A DNA stretch of 64,000 nucleotides from Epiperipatus broadwayi (Eukaryota; Onychophora; Udeonychophora; Euonychophora; Peripatidae), in NCBI GenBank assembly GCA_028023455.1, contig JAQFVV010006273.1, positions 1,738,001-1,802,000 of the forward strand, given 5' to 3'. The notes below the pieces were generated by a model. That model was not told where the DNA came from. It made no database searches and was given only the letters and a program-made list of their open reading frames with translations. Positions 1 to 10,623 of the stretch are shown here, one piece after another. The position numbers and the translations under genes are program-made. Position 1 is the stretch's first letter, and every line of letters starts with the position of its first letter.

Positions 1-1067
1 TTGCAGTCTTTCTACAGATGTAAATCTGGCTTCTGTTTCTGCTTTTAGTCTTACAGTAAATTGAAATAGCACATTTATCTTAAAAATAATAAAAATAAAT
101 ACTTGAGTTAAAAATAACTTAGAAATAATGCAATATATTAATTAATAAAATATTTTTTCTTCAAATATGCAATTTTATTAATGCGTGTTTGATTAAAAAT
201 ATAAACATTTATACAATACCAGTACAATAATAATCTTTAGTGAAAACTCTGTAATATTATAACACAAAAAGATTAGGACCATGACATGTATCTTCATTTC
301 ATCAAAGAGTCTCTATTCATGCATTGTCATTTGTCAACACATTTTAAAAATATTGTTTTAGACATCGTCCATATATATAAATATTAAATAGGTGTAGCTT
401 AATTGATGTACATGTAAATTAAACCTGAAGTAAACAACAAGTTCAAAAATTATAAATAAACTACACTTTCTTAAGTTTGGATCATAATTAAACAGTGAAT
501 TTATTGACATTATTGAAAATAGTGTGATGCTTGGATATAAGCCTGATTTAAAAATAGGGTTTTTAAAATTGAGACATCATCTTTGCTTCTGATATTCATT
601 TCTAATTTCCATGAAACACTATTTAAAATTAGTTATGCTCCATTTTCAACAATGTCTATAAATAATTTCTTTACTATCTAAGTTTAAAGAATAGGGAATT
701 TACGTATTTCTTATTTATTGTCATGAAACACTGTTTATTCGTAGTTCTTAGAAGTATTGTTTACTTCCATTTAATTTAAATATATAGAGAGATAAAGTAA
801 AATAATAGTTTTAAGTAGTGCATTCAACATAACTCTCTAAGTATTCAAGAATACTAAAGTTGTAATAGATGCTTGCTTACCAGGTGAGTTACTTGTTGAT
901 TGATGTTTTCCTTTCTTAATTCATCCTTGAGATAATACGATTAGATATTTATTATTGCATAACTAACTGAATTATTTGACTACTTGAAAAAATTTTGATA
1001 CTTATGTATGAATTTGTTTCAATAAAATACATCCATTAAAAGATTATAGGACTTTGCATTATATATA
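1..1067. other. AT-rich non-coding flank
   Basis: No gene, tandem repeat or recognisable element is visible. The stretch ends in a short ATATATA run that abuts the family-A LTR and forms one side of its apparent target duplication. Confidence 0.5.
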
Positions 1068-2810
1068 TTCTACCGTGTTTGTTCGTAAGATGATCCAGTG
1101 TACCCTACTTGCTAGGTTTACCTGGGTTTAAACCTTATTTATCATAAATTTATAATTTTATATTATAAATATTACATGAACGAACTGGCCCTCCAAGCAG
1201 AGGGGAGAATATCATCGATAGCAGAGCTAACAACAATACCCACAGTCAGACCAAGCTAAGCAACACATAACACGATCACATTTCCAGACTGTGGCTCACC
1301 TCAACTGCGAGATTCAAACCCCTACTATCCAAACACTTTATTTGTTTCAGAGTAAGCCCTGGGTGCCAGCTAGTTATGAGAACTAACATGTTTGGACAGT
1401 AGACCCATAATCCAGCACTCAAAATATCCCATGACTTGCTCAGTCTATTGTAATACAATAACACATTATTGCTTTAATGAGTGGTAAAAAGAATTGACCA
1501 ACAAGCTTTAAGTTTAAAGATAATTTATTTAACTAAACATTTATTCTTCTGACTTTTAAACTACTTATTTAAATCAAACAATGATAATTATCTATAATGA
1601 CCACATACATTCTTAATTCACAAAACATAAGACAACATGAAGCATCAAATATATGAGGCATTTAAATAAATATATGAATCAATATAATATAACAAAAAGT
1701 ATTCACATACATGACATTTCAAAACATGCACATCAACAGTTCTTTATGCATGCTATAGAGTTCATTATTATTTGACTCTGTGAAGCTTCAACTTATTGCA
1801 ATGGCTATTTTAATTAGAAATGGAAAGAAGAAAATGTTATTTATTACCTAGGATTTGAACATGGACTTCTTGCTGTTTGCTCCTTCAAATGAAACTCTTT
1901 CCAACTGGTTGGGTTCAAAGCCCTGTGGAGATTATTTATACTTATTATTTTCATGGTACTATTCTTAAATACAGTTAGACATCAGGCAGCTTCAGATTGT
2001 TATGCAGGCATCACTTTTACCAGGCAAATTGCTGATCTTCCATTAGACTAAGGGCTGGAGCAAGTTCATATGTTTCTGAGGCTGCATTGTCAACTGATCG
2101 ATTGACTGATTTAATCTGATTGAAGACTGATAGATTGAACTCAACTCATTGTAATCTGAACTGAACTCAACAGTTATCTGAACTGATTGTCCGATGAAAA
2201 ACCTGGACTATTTATTAGGATGACTTGTTGTCATTTTGGTGTCCACCAGCTATATTTGTTGTTGAAATTCCTTAGATAAGCTTTTAGTTCTGTTGTTGGA
2301 AATCTTTTAATTAGTGGCCATTGCAAACTTGTTTTATGGATTTTGTTTAATTCATAGCCATTGCAAATTATGTGTTACAATATTTTTTTAACTTTCATTT
2401 ATTCTTATTATTAAACATGCACATATATATTTTATTCTAATAACTCATTTAAATGAAAGAGATTTTCCTTTTTTTTTCTTTAACTTAAAAGAGATATTTT
2501 TTTTATTACTTAAAAATCAATTACTTTTAATTTTCTCCATAAAACTATGAATTAATTGTTTTTAGCAAAATACTTTTTCTTAAACACAAAAAAACTCTTT
2601 AAATTTCTTTTATAAAACCTTTAACGACTAACCTGTTAAACTTTTAGTTTTAGGTTCCTAAAGTAACCTGCATTTTTCTTAGATAAAAAAAACTATTTAG
2701 ATTTTTATAAATAACTCTCTTAATTTGAAACCCTCTCATTATGTATGCTAATTTTATTTCAATAATTTTAGACAACAATTTTAATGAATGCTCAATAGCT
2801 TTACATTACA
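1068..2810 (-). repeat. Family A 3' LTR
   Basis: Closely matches 5210-6953 along its length. Its start carries a 4 bp indel relative to the 5' LTR (TGTAATGTAAAGC versus TGTAATGC). It contains a run of degenerate CTGA/TGAA motifs around 2090-2200 and tRNA-B-box-like motifs on the minus strand near 1315 and 1855. The LTR ends GGTAGAA rather than the usual CA, so its last few bases are uncertain. Confidence 0.85.
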
Positions 2811-2824
2811 CTGCCCTCCATTTG
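2811..2824 (-). promoter_or_regulatory. Polypurine tract of family A
   Basis: On the minus strand the sequence immediately before the 3' LTR start is AAATGGAGGGCAG followed by TGTAATG. Its position and purine content fit the plus-strand primer of LTR elements. Confidence 0.65.
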
Positions 2825-4100
2825 AGAGTAAAATGCATTATTTTTGATTATTTTATCTTTGACAAATTCCTTTTTCAATCTGAACTATTTACATTAATTT
2901 TATTTTTCCTAAGTTTACTTTTCTTTATCTAAATTATACATGCCAAGGGCAATCTTCTTTGACTATACATTTCTTCCTTTTATTTAAGTTAATATTTAAG
3001 TTACATTTCTTCCTTTTATGCTGACTAAATTGTTTCCAATGATCAAGTACTGGATAATGACCATGAGGACAACACTATTTTTGTAGTACAGGGATTTTAA
3101 AATGAGGCAGATGCAGAGCTTGCTGGCTTATACTGGCTTACATGTATCAGATGAAGCTTCATTTGCCAGTTTTTCTTCTGGATTTTGGAAACGAAATATG
3201 AAATATGGGAACTTTCCCCCAAAGTAGTGATTTGCAGCTTACTCTGGTTGTTCCCAGGGTGCATTTATAGAGAGAATGGGGACTTCCCCCTGAGAAGAAA
3301 TCCCTGACAGTCCATTATGGGTGCTAGTTTCATCCAGCCAACAGCTTTAACTTTTCTTAAAACTTATTTCTATACTTCCTACCCTCCTTTCAATTAATTT
3401 CAATATTTTATACACTCCTAACTTAGACTTAGATTTACATTTCATTTATATTATTTATCAATCTTACAATATTATTTTAAATTCATGCAAACACTTAGAA
3501 TGTGATTTTTTAAAAACTATATCTTTAACTTGCTATTTTATTTTTATTACGATTCATCCTTTATTATTTTTCTTCAGATATTTTATTTATTTATTTAACT
3601 TGATTACTTTAATTAAACCATTTATTTAACTTCCTTTTATTATCTTGCATGTATTCAAAACAAACTTTTATTTTATTACGATATTTTATTATTTTTCTAC
3701 AGATATTTTATACTTATTTACCCTGATTTATTCTACATATATCTGCTATTTTATTCATTTATTAAAAATCCTGCAAACATTACTTTAAATCATTAATTTG
3801 ACCCATTTATTTATGAACACTTTTCTTTATTAATATGTGCATGGAGAAAAAAATATTTTATTCAGTGAAGCCTCCATTATTATTGTTTACAAAAACAGCC
3901 TATTATTTTAGCTTTAAATAACACTCTCTGATTTAGGTTTATCACCTACATCAAAATAATTATATAACTCATCAGTTTCAGCCCTTATTGTTTTCATTTA
4001 TTACTCCATCCTTTAACTAACTCCTAAACTTTGTCAAGTGGTTCCTTCTTTCTACCTACTAACTCCATAATATAAATTAACTCCCCCTCTTGGCTATCCC
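2825..4100 (-). other. Family A interior without ORF
   Basis: AT-rich, with no reading frame of note. This is where pol would be expected in an autonomous element, and I see no RT, RNase H or integrase motif in any frame. Confidence 0.5.
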
Positions 4101-4763
4101 TCACTTATAATTTGTTACTTTATCTCTTTCCCATTTCATCCAATTTTTGGCCTTGTAAATTAGAAGACTTCTATAGTTAGCAAAACTCCATATTACTTCA
4201 AACTGAGAATGTTTTTTCATGATCTTTTTCTTTGTGTTAAATCTACATTTAAAATGAACATGCATGTTTGCTTTAACTGTTTTATTTTTATTTCCTTGTG
4301 AAAGCTCTTTTACATTACCTTCTATCTTTATTATTTTCATTTCCAAACTACTATACTTAATGCTATCTTGTTCTATTACATTTTCTAATTCATCCTTTCT
4401 TTCACTTACATCTCTTACTACCTCAATTTCTTTTTCTGTTTCCTGACTTTCTTTAGTTAAATCTAACTCCATGGCTTCTATGGCTATCTGGTTTCTCTCT
4501 ACATTCCCCATTATTTCAATCCTCATTTTTATCACTTCTGCTCTAAGTTCACTAATTTCTCCCTTCAATTCTGCTTTGAGCTCTTGTTGACTTTGCCTGA
4601 ATTCTTGATGCATTTCTTTCATCAATTCTGCTTTGAACTCTTGATTTCTTTGCTTAAATTCTTGATGCAATTCTGCTTTGAACTCTTGCATTTCTTTCAA
4701 CATATTCATCATCATTTTCATCATCATCTGCATCTCAGATATTTCTTCTTTCTCTTTTTCCAC
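4101..4763 (-). CDS. Gag-like coiled-coil ORF of family A
   Basis: This 220-residue open frame begins with a GTG; the first in-frame ATG is about 11 codons later, near 4730. Residues 12-75 form a Met/Lys/Glu/Gln-rich coiled coil with near-repeats of EFKAELHQEF and QEFKAELMKEMHQEF. Residues 75-150 continue as charged helix. The last 50 residues are basic and less regular, and may be out of frame with the original gene. The position just downstream of the 5' LTR and PBS is that of gag, and N-terminal coiled coils of this kind are common in Ty3-like Gag proteins. No zinc knuckle is visible. It is probably a truncated Gag; a chance-preserved unrelated ORF is the alternative. Confidence 0.5.
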   Translation of the reverse strand: MEKEKEEISEMQMMMKMMMNMLKEMQEFKAELHQEFKQRNQEFKAELMKEMHQEFRQSQQELKAELKGEISELRAEVIKMRIEIMGNVERNQIAIEAMELDLTKESQETEKEIEVVRDVSERKDELENVIEQDSIKYSSLEMKIIKIEGNVKELSQGNKNKTVKANMHVHFKCRFNTKKKIMKKHSQFEVIWSFANYRSLLIYKAKNWMKWERDKVTNYK

Positions 4764-5191
4764 GAACTGGGGATTTTAAAAAAATATCGGGCTTTCTTAC
4801 AGCTCCATTTTCAAAAATTTCAGTTTCAAAGTTGTTTTCTTTTTTTTATCTTTATTAAACTAGTGCTTATGTTAAAATACATTTAAATACTAACTGTTTA
4901 TTTATTTTCTTACACAGAACATATGACTGACTCCACCCCCTCTGTCCTCTCATCTCCAATTCTTAATGCTTTAACTCCACCCAAAACATATAACTGTCTC
5001 CAATTTAAAGGAATAATTTATTTTAAATAATGTAAATATCAAAATCTCTTTTCATTTAAAGAACAAAAATAGTTTTGGACAATTCTTTTTTAAAAATTAT
5101 ACCACTTTAAAATAAGCAATTTAGCATTTCTTTAAATTTTTATTCTCAAGCAATAAATACAGTAATTAATTACTGTCATTTATGAGGTTCG

Positions 5192-5209
5192 GCCCCACAT
5201 TGGGTGCTA
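5192..5209 (-). promoter_or_regulatory. Primer binding site, tRNA-Lys type, family A
   Basis: The minus strand reads TAGCACCCAATGTGGGGC, which matches the known tRNA-Lys(1,2) primer site TGGCGCCCAACGTGGGGC at 15 of 18 positions. All three differences are G-to-A or C-to-T transitions. It directly follows the LTR end on the minus strand. Confidence 0.75.
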
Positions 5210-6953
5210 TTCTACCAGGTGCATTCGTAAGATGATCCAGTGTACTCTACTTGCTAGGTTTAACTGGGTTTAAACCTTATTTATCATAAATTTATAATTT
5301 TATATTATAAATATTACATGAATGAACTGGCCCTCTGAGCAGAGGGGAGAATATCATCGATAGCAGAGCTAACAACAATACCCACAGTCAGACCAGGCTA
5401 TGCAACACATAACACGATTACATTTCCAGATCATGGCTCACCTCAACTGCTAGATTCAAATCCCTACTATCCAAACACTTTGTTTCGGAGTAAATCCCAG
5501 GTGCCAGCTAGTTATGAGAACAAACATGTTTGGACAGTAGGCCATAATCCAGTGCTTGAAAGATCCCATGACTATCTCAGTCTATTGTAATACAATAAGA
5601 CATTATTGCTTTAATGAGTGATAAAAAGAAATGACTGACAAGCTTTAAGTTTAAAGATAATTTATTTAACTAAACATTTATTCTTCTGACTTTTAAACTA
5701 CTTTTTTAAATCAGACAATGATAATTATCTATAATGCACACACATTCTTAATTCATAAAACATAAGACAACATGAAGCATCAAATATATGAGGCATTTAA
5801 ATAAATACATGAATCAATATAATATAACAAAACGTATTCACATATACGACATTTCAAAACAAGCACATCAACAGTTCTTTATGCATGCTATAGAGTTCAT
5901 TATTATTTGACTCTGGGAGGCTTCAACTTATTGCAATGGCTACTTTATTAAAAATGGAAAGAAGAAAATGTTATTTATTACCTAGGATTTGAACATGGAC
6001 TTCTTGCTGTTTACTGTTTCAAATGAAACTCTTCCCAACTGGTAGGGTTTAAAGCCCTGTGGAGATTTTTTATGCTTAGCTATTTTCATGGTACTATTCT
6101 TAGATACCATTAGACATCAGGCAGCTTCAGATTGTTATGCAGGCATCACTTTTACTGGGCAAATTGCTGATCTTTAATTAGACTAAGGGCTGGAGCAAGA
6201 TCGTATGTTTCCAAGGCATTTAACACTGCATTGTCAACTGATTGATTGACTGATTTAATCTGATAAAAGACTGATAGATTGAACTCAACTCATTGTAATC
6301 TGAACTGAACTCAATTGTTATCTGAACTGATTGTTCGATGAAAAAACGACTATTTATTAGGATGACCTGTTGTCATTTTAGTGTCTGCCAGCTATATTTG
6401 TGTTGAAATTCCTTAGATAAGCTTTTAATCCTGTTGTTGGAAATCTTTTAATTAGTGGACATTGCAAACTTATTTTGTGGATTTTGTTTAATTCATAGCC
6501 ATTGCAAATTATGTGTTACAATATTTCTTTAACTTTCATTTATTCCTTATTATTAAACACGCACATATATATTTTATTCTAATAACTCATTTAAACGAAA
6601 GAGATTTCTTTTTTTTTTCTTTAACTTAATTAAAAGAGATTTTTTTTTATTACTTGAAAATCAATTACTTATAATTTCCCCCATAAAACTATGAATTAAT
6701 TGTTTTTAGCAAATTACCTTTTTTTTGAACTCAAAAAAAAATTATTTAAACTTCTTTTATAAAACCTTTAATGACTAACCTTTTAAACTTTTAGTTTTAC
6801 ATTCCTAAAGCAACCTGCATTTTGTTTCATAAAAAAAAAACTCTTTAGATTTTTATAAACAACTCTCTCAATTTGAAACCCTCACATTATTTATGATAAT
6901 TTTATTTCAATAATTTTAGACAACAATTTTAATGAATGCTCAATAGCATTACA
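5210..6953 (-). repeat. Family A 5' LTR
   Basis: Partner of 1068-2810. It begins TGTAATGC on the minus strand, directly beside an (AT)n tract, and ends at the primer binding site. I did not identify a clear TATA box or polyadenylation signal specific to the LTR. Confidence 0.85.
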
Positions 6954-6974
6954 ATATATATATATATATATATA
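6954..6974. repeat. (AT)n tract at the family A junction
   Basis: About ten AT dinucleotides directly abut the 5' LTR start. This is one of many short AT tracts in the window that coincide with element borders. Confidence 0.9.
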
Positions 6975-7140
6975 GTACTGGTCAAAACATGTTTATCCAT
7001 CTAACCTGAGCTGGAACTCACAAACTGTACTTCAAATCCAGTCAAACCTGAGATTTAGGTCAGGAACCAGCTTGGATTCGAACCCACTCTCTAAGCCCCA
7101 GATCTAACACCTAATGAATATCATAATAGTGATGGCACAT
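6975..7140 (-). mobile_element. Possible tRNA-derived SINE fragment
   Basis: The minus strand at 7085-7074 reads GGGTTCGAATCC, a perfect pol III B box. About 30-40 bases upstream on that strand lies ATTAGGTGTTAGATC, a weak A-box candidate. The module begins right beside the (AT)n tract. No second full copy was found, so SINE status is inferred from the B box alone. Confidence 0.4.
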
Positions 7141-7509
7141 GAGAATTAATTTTAAATCAGGCCAACTAGGAAAGCGGAGAAGACAATGAGACATCTATTA
7201 ACTATGACTAAACTAAAATATATATAAGCATGGCTGTACTTTTGGAAGTGGAGAAAAGAGGAATTTGAACTACTCAGACAAGTTGGATAATAAAAAATTA
7301 GTTTAATATAATGACAAATTATATACATACATTTATAAATTAAGTACATTAGGATGTGTGTGAATGAGCAAGCCATCTACCAAATGATAGATAATTATAT
7401 ATTGTCATCCATGCTATTATTTCTCATATGCTCTTTTGTTAATTAAATAATATATACTATACATAAACACACATCTTTGGTGAGTCCAATATTAAGATGC
7501 CAATCAATT

Positions 7510-7818
7510 ATTAGAAAGATTTTACATAAAATTGCTATTAACGCTTTGGTTTATGGTTCTGAAACATGGTGACTAACATATTTCTTCCGGGAGCATTCTG
7601 GGATTCATTACAGATATAAGATAAACTATTTTCATGGCATTATGGTCATTAAAATAAATAAAATACATTTGCAAACATTTGATTATATAACAAAATACTT
7701 AATGAAACATTTTTTAATTAGCGCTGGTAAGAAGAACACTTTATTTTCCCCAAGGCATATAGATAATCTTAAATACAGAAATAAGTTACAATGGTGGGAT
7801 TGTATAAGACCGAAATAA
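7510..7818 (+). pseudogene. LINE reverse transcriptase C-terminal remnant
   Basis: About 103 codons are open apart from one internal TGA. The frame contains NALVYGSETW followed by a probable second Trp, the thumb-region hallmark of RTE-like and related LINE reverse transcriptases. Near its end it has NKLQWWD. The RTE-like copy at 51397 has the equivalent LTYGSETWTL. The rest is degenerate and truncated at both ends. Confidence 0.5.
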
Positions 7819-7989
7819 ATTTAATTAATAAAACTAGTAGTAGTGATACTTGGCATTTTATATATATATTTAAGCAGAGCACAATTTTAATATTATAACA
7901 TTAAAACTGGATCATGAAGCAAAAGAGGAAGAAGTTTGTGGTGCTGACATAATAACCAAAAAATAACACGAAAAGTTGTGCTCCTGGAC

Positions 7990-8180
7990 GAAAGACAAAG
8001 TGGATAGGCATGCCATGGTCATCGCTGACATGCATGCCTAGATACGAAGAAAGTGGATATGCATAGCAAGTGCCAGACTTAGTGAATCACCACCAGAGGC
8101 CCTTTTATATGAAAAAAGTGGTTATGCATAGCATGTGCCAAACTTATGGGAATCACTGCCAGAGGCATTTTTGTATGAAA
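7990..8180 (+). repeat. Degenerate 65 bp tandem repeat, about three units
   Basis: Units start near 7993, 8046 and 8111 and share AAAGTGG-TATGCATAGCA and GAATCAC-CCAGAGGC. The first unit is the most diverged. No coding sense was found. Confidence 0.6.
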
Positions 8181-10040
8181 TAAATGTGATTCCTGATAGC
8201 TCAACTATCTATGGAATGAGATATGAGAAGAAATCTATGGGTTCGAACTTGTCACAACCCCCAGATTAGAAGACTAGAAGCATGTAATATATCTATATAC
8301 GAAGATAGCCAAATGTCAGTAATGCAGTAATGATAAATGTCACTAATGACATTGAACAAATTTTACTGTTTTAAAATAAATGACCCTTGTTTGAGTACTA
8401 TAATTTACAAAATAATATGCTATGCAGTTATAATATATATAGAGAGATTTAGATTTCATTTACTAAAATATACTTGAAGATTTTATTTAGCAAAAGAAAC
8501 ATTAAGATTTACTCCCTTCGCTTTTCTACTATTTAAAATAATTCAATCCCACCTTTGTGGATTTTACAACAACTGAGAATATTTAAGTATTGTATTTGAT
8601 ATTTTAAGAGTATGTAAAAATAAAACTAGCAGTTATAAAAAAAACTAATCGGTCACCTTTTTAGAATTGAATAACATTTATAAAATAAATAAGGTTTCAA
8701 AGCATTAATTAGCTTGAGTTCTGGATTCACCCCGGATAGAAAATCCAGAGTTAAACAAATATATTTTTTGTACTAAAACATAAATAAAATGTTGGCTCAT
8801 AAAACAATCTGGCAAGCATATTAATTAACAATACATTATATTTTTAGGGAACATTAAATCGTTAATTTAATGGAGATTTAATTGAAAGCCAAAAAGGATT
8901 TTAAAAATTACGGTCGACAGGTTTCTGGAAATTGGCATACTAATAATAAGCAAGCAGATATATATATATATTAAATAATAAATACATATAAATAAATGAC
9001 TGCACCAAAGTTAAGGAAAGTTAAGAAGATATGAGAGAGAATTAAATTTATAGAAATTACTTAAGAGCAAATTTCATATGAAAACAAAACAAGTAATACA
9101 TTAGAAAAAATCTTGATAGATGAGTTTGAGATTAGTTAGACTAGCTTTACTTGCAGCTTGAAAATTTACCTTGCACTATTTTAAGAGTCCATATTTTAAA
9201 GTCTGCTCATTCATGGCAATTAGTTATTCAATAACAGCAAGCTTCTATTAGCATTAAATTTCTTAGGTTGGGCTTTTACTTCACTCTTGAGCAGCAGAAT
9301 GGTGCAGCTGTGGAAGATGATGACCCAACAGGGCCAAGAAGGGTCGTGGATTTACATGACATCATTTTTAGTTTCACAGCAATGTTAACAATCAGTTCTC
9401 ACTAGAGTAGCTAAAACTGTCTGTGATTTAAAATTCAGCCATTTTATACCCTGCTCAGACATATCTGGAATGCTTTTAATTACTTAATTTTAGTCTTACA
9501 ATCTAATCTCTGATCTTAAAATTTCTTAAATTTTTTTTATTAATTGTTTTTGAAGATGCAACAGTAAGATAATGTCCAAAAACAAATTCAAATCTATTTC
9601 CAGATTAGAAATAGATTTGACAAAAATGTTTATCAGAAAAGAAAATCTTTAATCTTAATCCCATTTTAAGTAAAAAATTTAATTAAAAATACCTTTCCCA
9701 GATTAAAACAATAGTGCTTTCAACCCTTTAATTATTTTTGGGCAATTAACAGTTCATCTTCCATATTGGATTTTATAAAATATATATTTTAATAAAAAAG
9801 TACTTTAAAAAGAAAAAGTTTAAAATGACATATAATAAAATATTTACAAAAAAAAAATCAATATTTTGTTAGTATTTTGCTCCTATATATATATTTGAGC
9901 CACACCTATGTACTTTAATAAAAAAAGAACTAATAATTAATAAAAAACAATTAATAATAATTTTTAAAAAATTGTTAGTGAAACATTAAAATTTTATAAC
10001 TTAGAAGCTCATCTCAAATATATACATAATATATATATAT
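8181..10040. other. AT-rich stretch with small hairpin
   Basis: No gene seen. There is a B-box-like GGGTTCGAAC near 8240. At about 9590-9620 a hairpin has 12 bp arms CAAATCTATTTC and GAAATAGATTTG around a short loop. Two poly-A/T-rich patches occur around 9780-9990. Confidence 0.5.
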
Positions 10041-10133
10041 ACGACAAAAGAAGCGGGATGGGATATAGGGTTCAAACACAGATTAGTAGGTGGAAACATG
10101 AAGCTCAATCTTAAGCTAAGATTGACTGCTTCA
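10041..10133 (+). mobile_element. Short pol-III-like module with terminal hairpin
   Basis: It lies between two (AT)n tracts. It contains GGGTTCAAACA (B-box-like) and ends in an imperfect hairpin at 10099-10133, TGAAGC...GCTTCA, with an inner stem TCAATCTTA/TAAGATTGA. A module of the same design but different stem sequence ends at 14122. Confidence 0.4.
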
Positions 10134-10223
10134 ATATTTATATATATATATAAATAAATTAAGTTTGATGTCTGTATTCATTCCACAATATATATAATAT
10201 TTAAATCAATATATATATATATA

Positions 10224-10452
10224 TCAAAATACAGTAAAATTCACATAAATTATTTAATTTTTAGAAGTACTTTTGATTATACAATTTGTAGTCTTTATCA
10301 ACTATATAACATTCAATAATCAAAACAAGACAACCTTCACAATTGAACTAATGGTATTGTAAAGGCTGTCTCATTTTGATAAAGATTACAAAATGTATAG
10401 TCAAAAGTACTTCTAAAAATAAGATAATTTATGTGAATTTTACTGTATTTTG
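10224..10452. mobile_element. Fold-back MITE in a TA tract
   Basis: The two halves are imperfect inverted repeats of roughly 75 bp. The left arm begins TCAAAATACAGTAAAATTCA and the right arm ends with its reverse complement. Both sides are flanked by TATATA. Long terminal inverted repeats at a TA target fit a Tc1/mariner-type miniature element. No coding capacity is present. Confidence 0.65.
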
Positions 10453-10623
10453 ATATATTGATTAGAATATTATATATATATATATATTATAAGGGTAACT
10501 AACAATCCTATCAAAACCAGCCTTTATTTATCCACACCCCCAAACCAAATCTATTCAAAACATAAAGTTAACAAATAGGTGGTTGAATATGCACTATTCT
10601 TTCTTTTAATCATATATATATAT
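10453..10623. other. Spacer with (AT)n tracts
   Basis: The segment near 10497-10550 (CCAGCCTTTATTTATCC...) resembles a piece near 58500, suggesting a further dispersed repeat. It ends in the AT tract that receives the family C element. Confidence 0.4.

Larger units (their letters stand above)
1068..6953 (-). mobile_element. LTR retrotransposon, family A (complete ends, no pol)
   Basis: Two direct repeats of about 1.74 kb flank a 2.4 kb interior. On the minus strand the element begins TGTAATGCTATTGAGC at 6953 and the LTR ends GGTAGAA at 1068 and 5210. Next to the 5' LTR is a Lys-type primer binding site, and next to the 3' LTR is a purine tract GGAGGGCAG. Both outer flanks read ATATA, consistent with a 5 bp target duplication inside an (AT)n tract. 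The only coding trace is a Gag-like coiled-coil ORF; no protease, reverse transcriptase, RNase H or integrase is visible. It is therefore non-autonomous or internally deleted. The two LTRs differ by scattered substitutions and short indels, so the insertion is not recent. Confidence 0.85.

Noticed and set aside
1315-1860. B-box-like motifs in the family A LTR, considered as SINE insertions
   Set aside because: They are present in both LTRs at the same place and lack a paired A box; they are treated as part of the LTR.
4584-4886. 100-codon plus-strand ORF rich in Phe/His/Leu
   Set aside because: Antisense of the Gag-like coiled-coil ORF.
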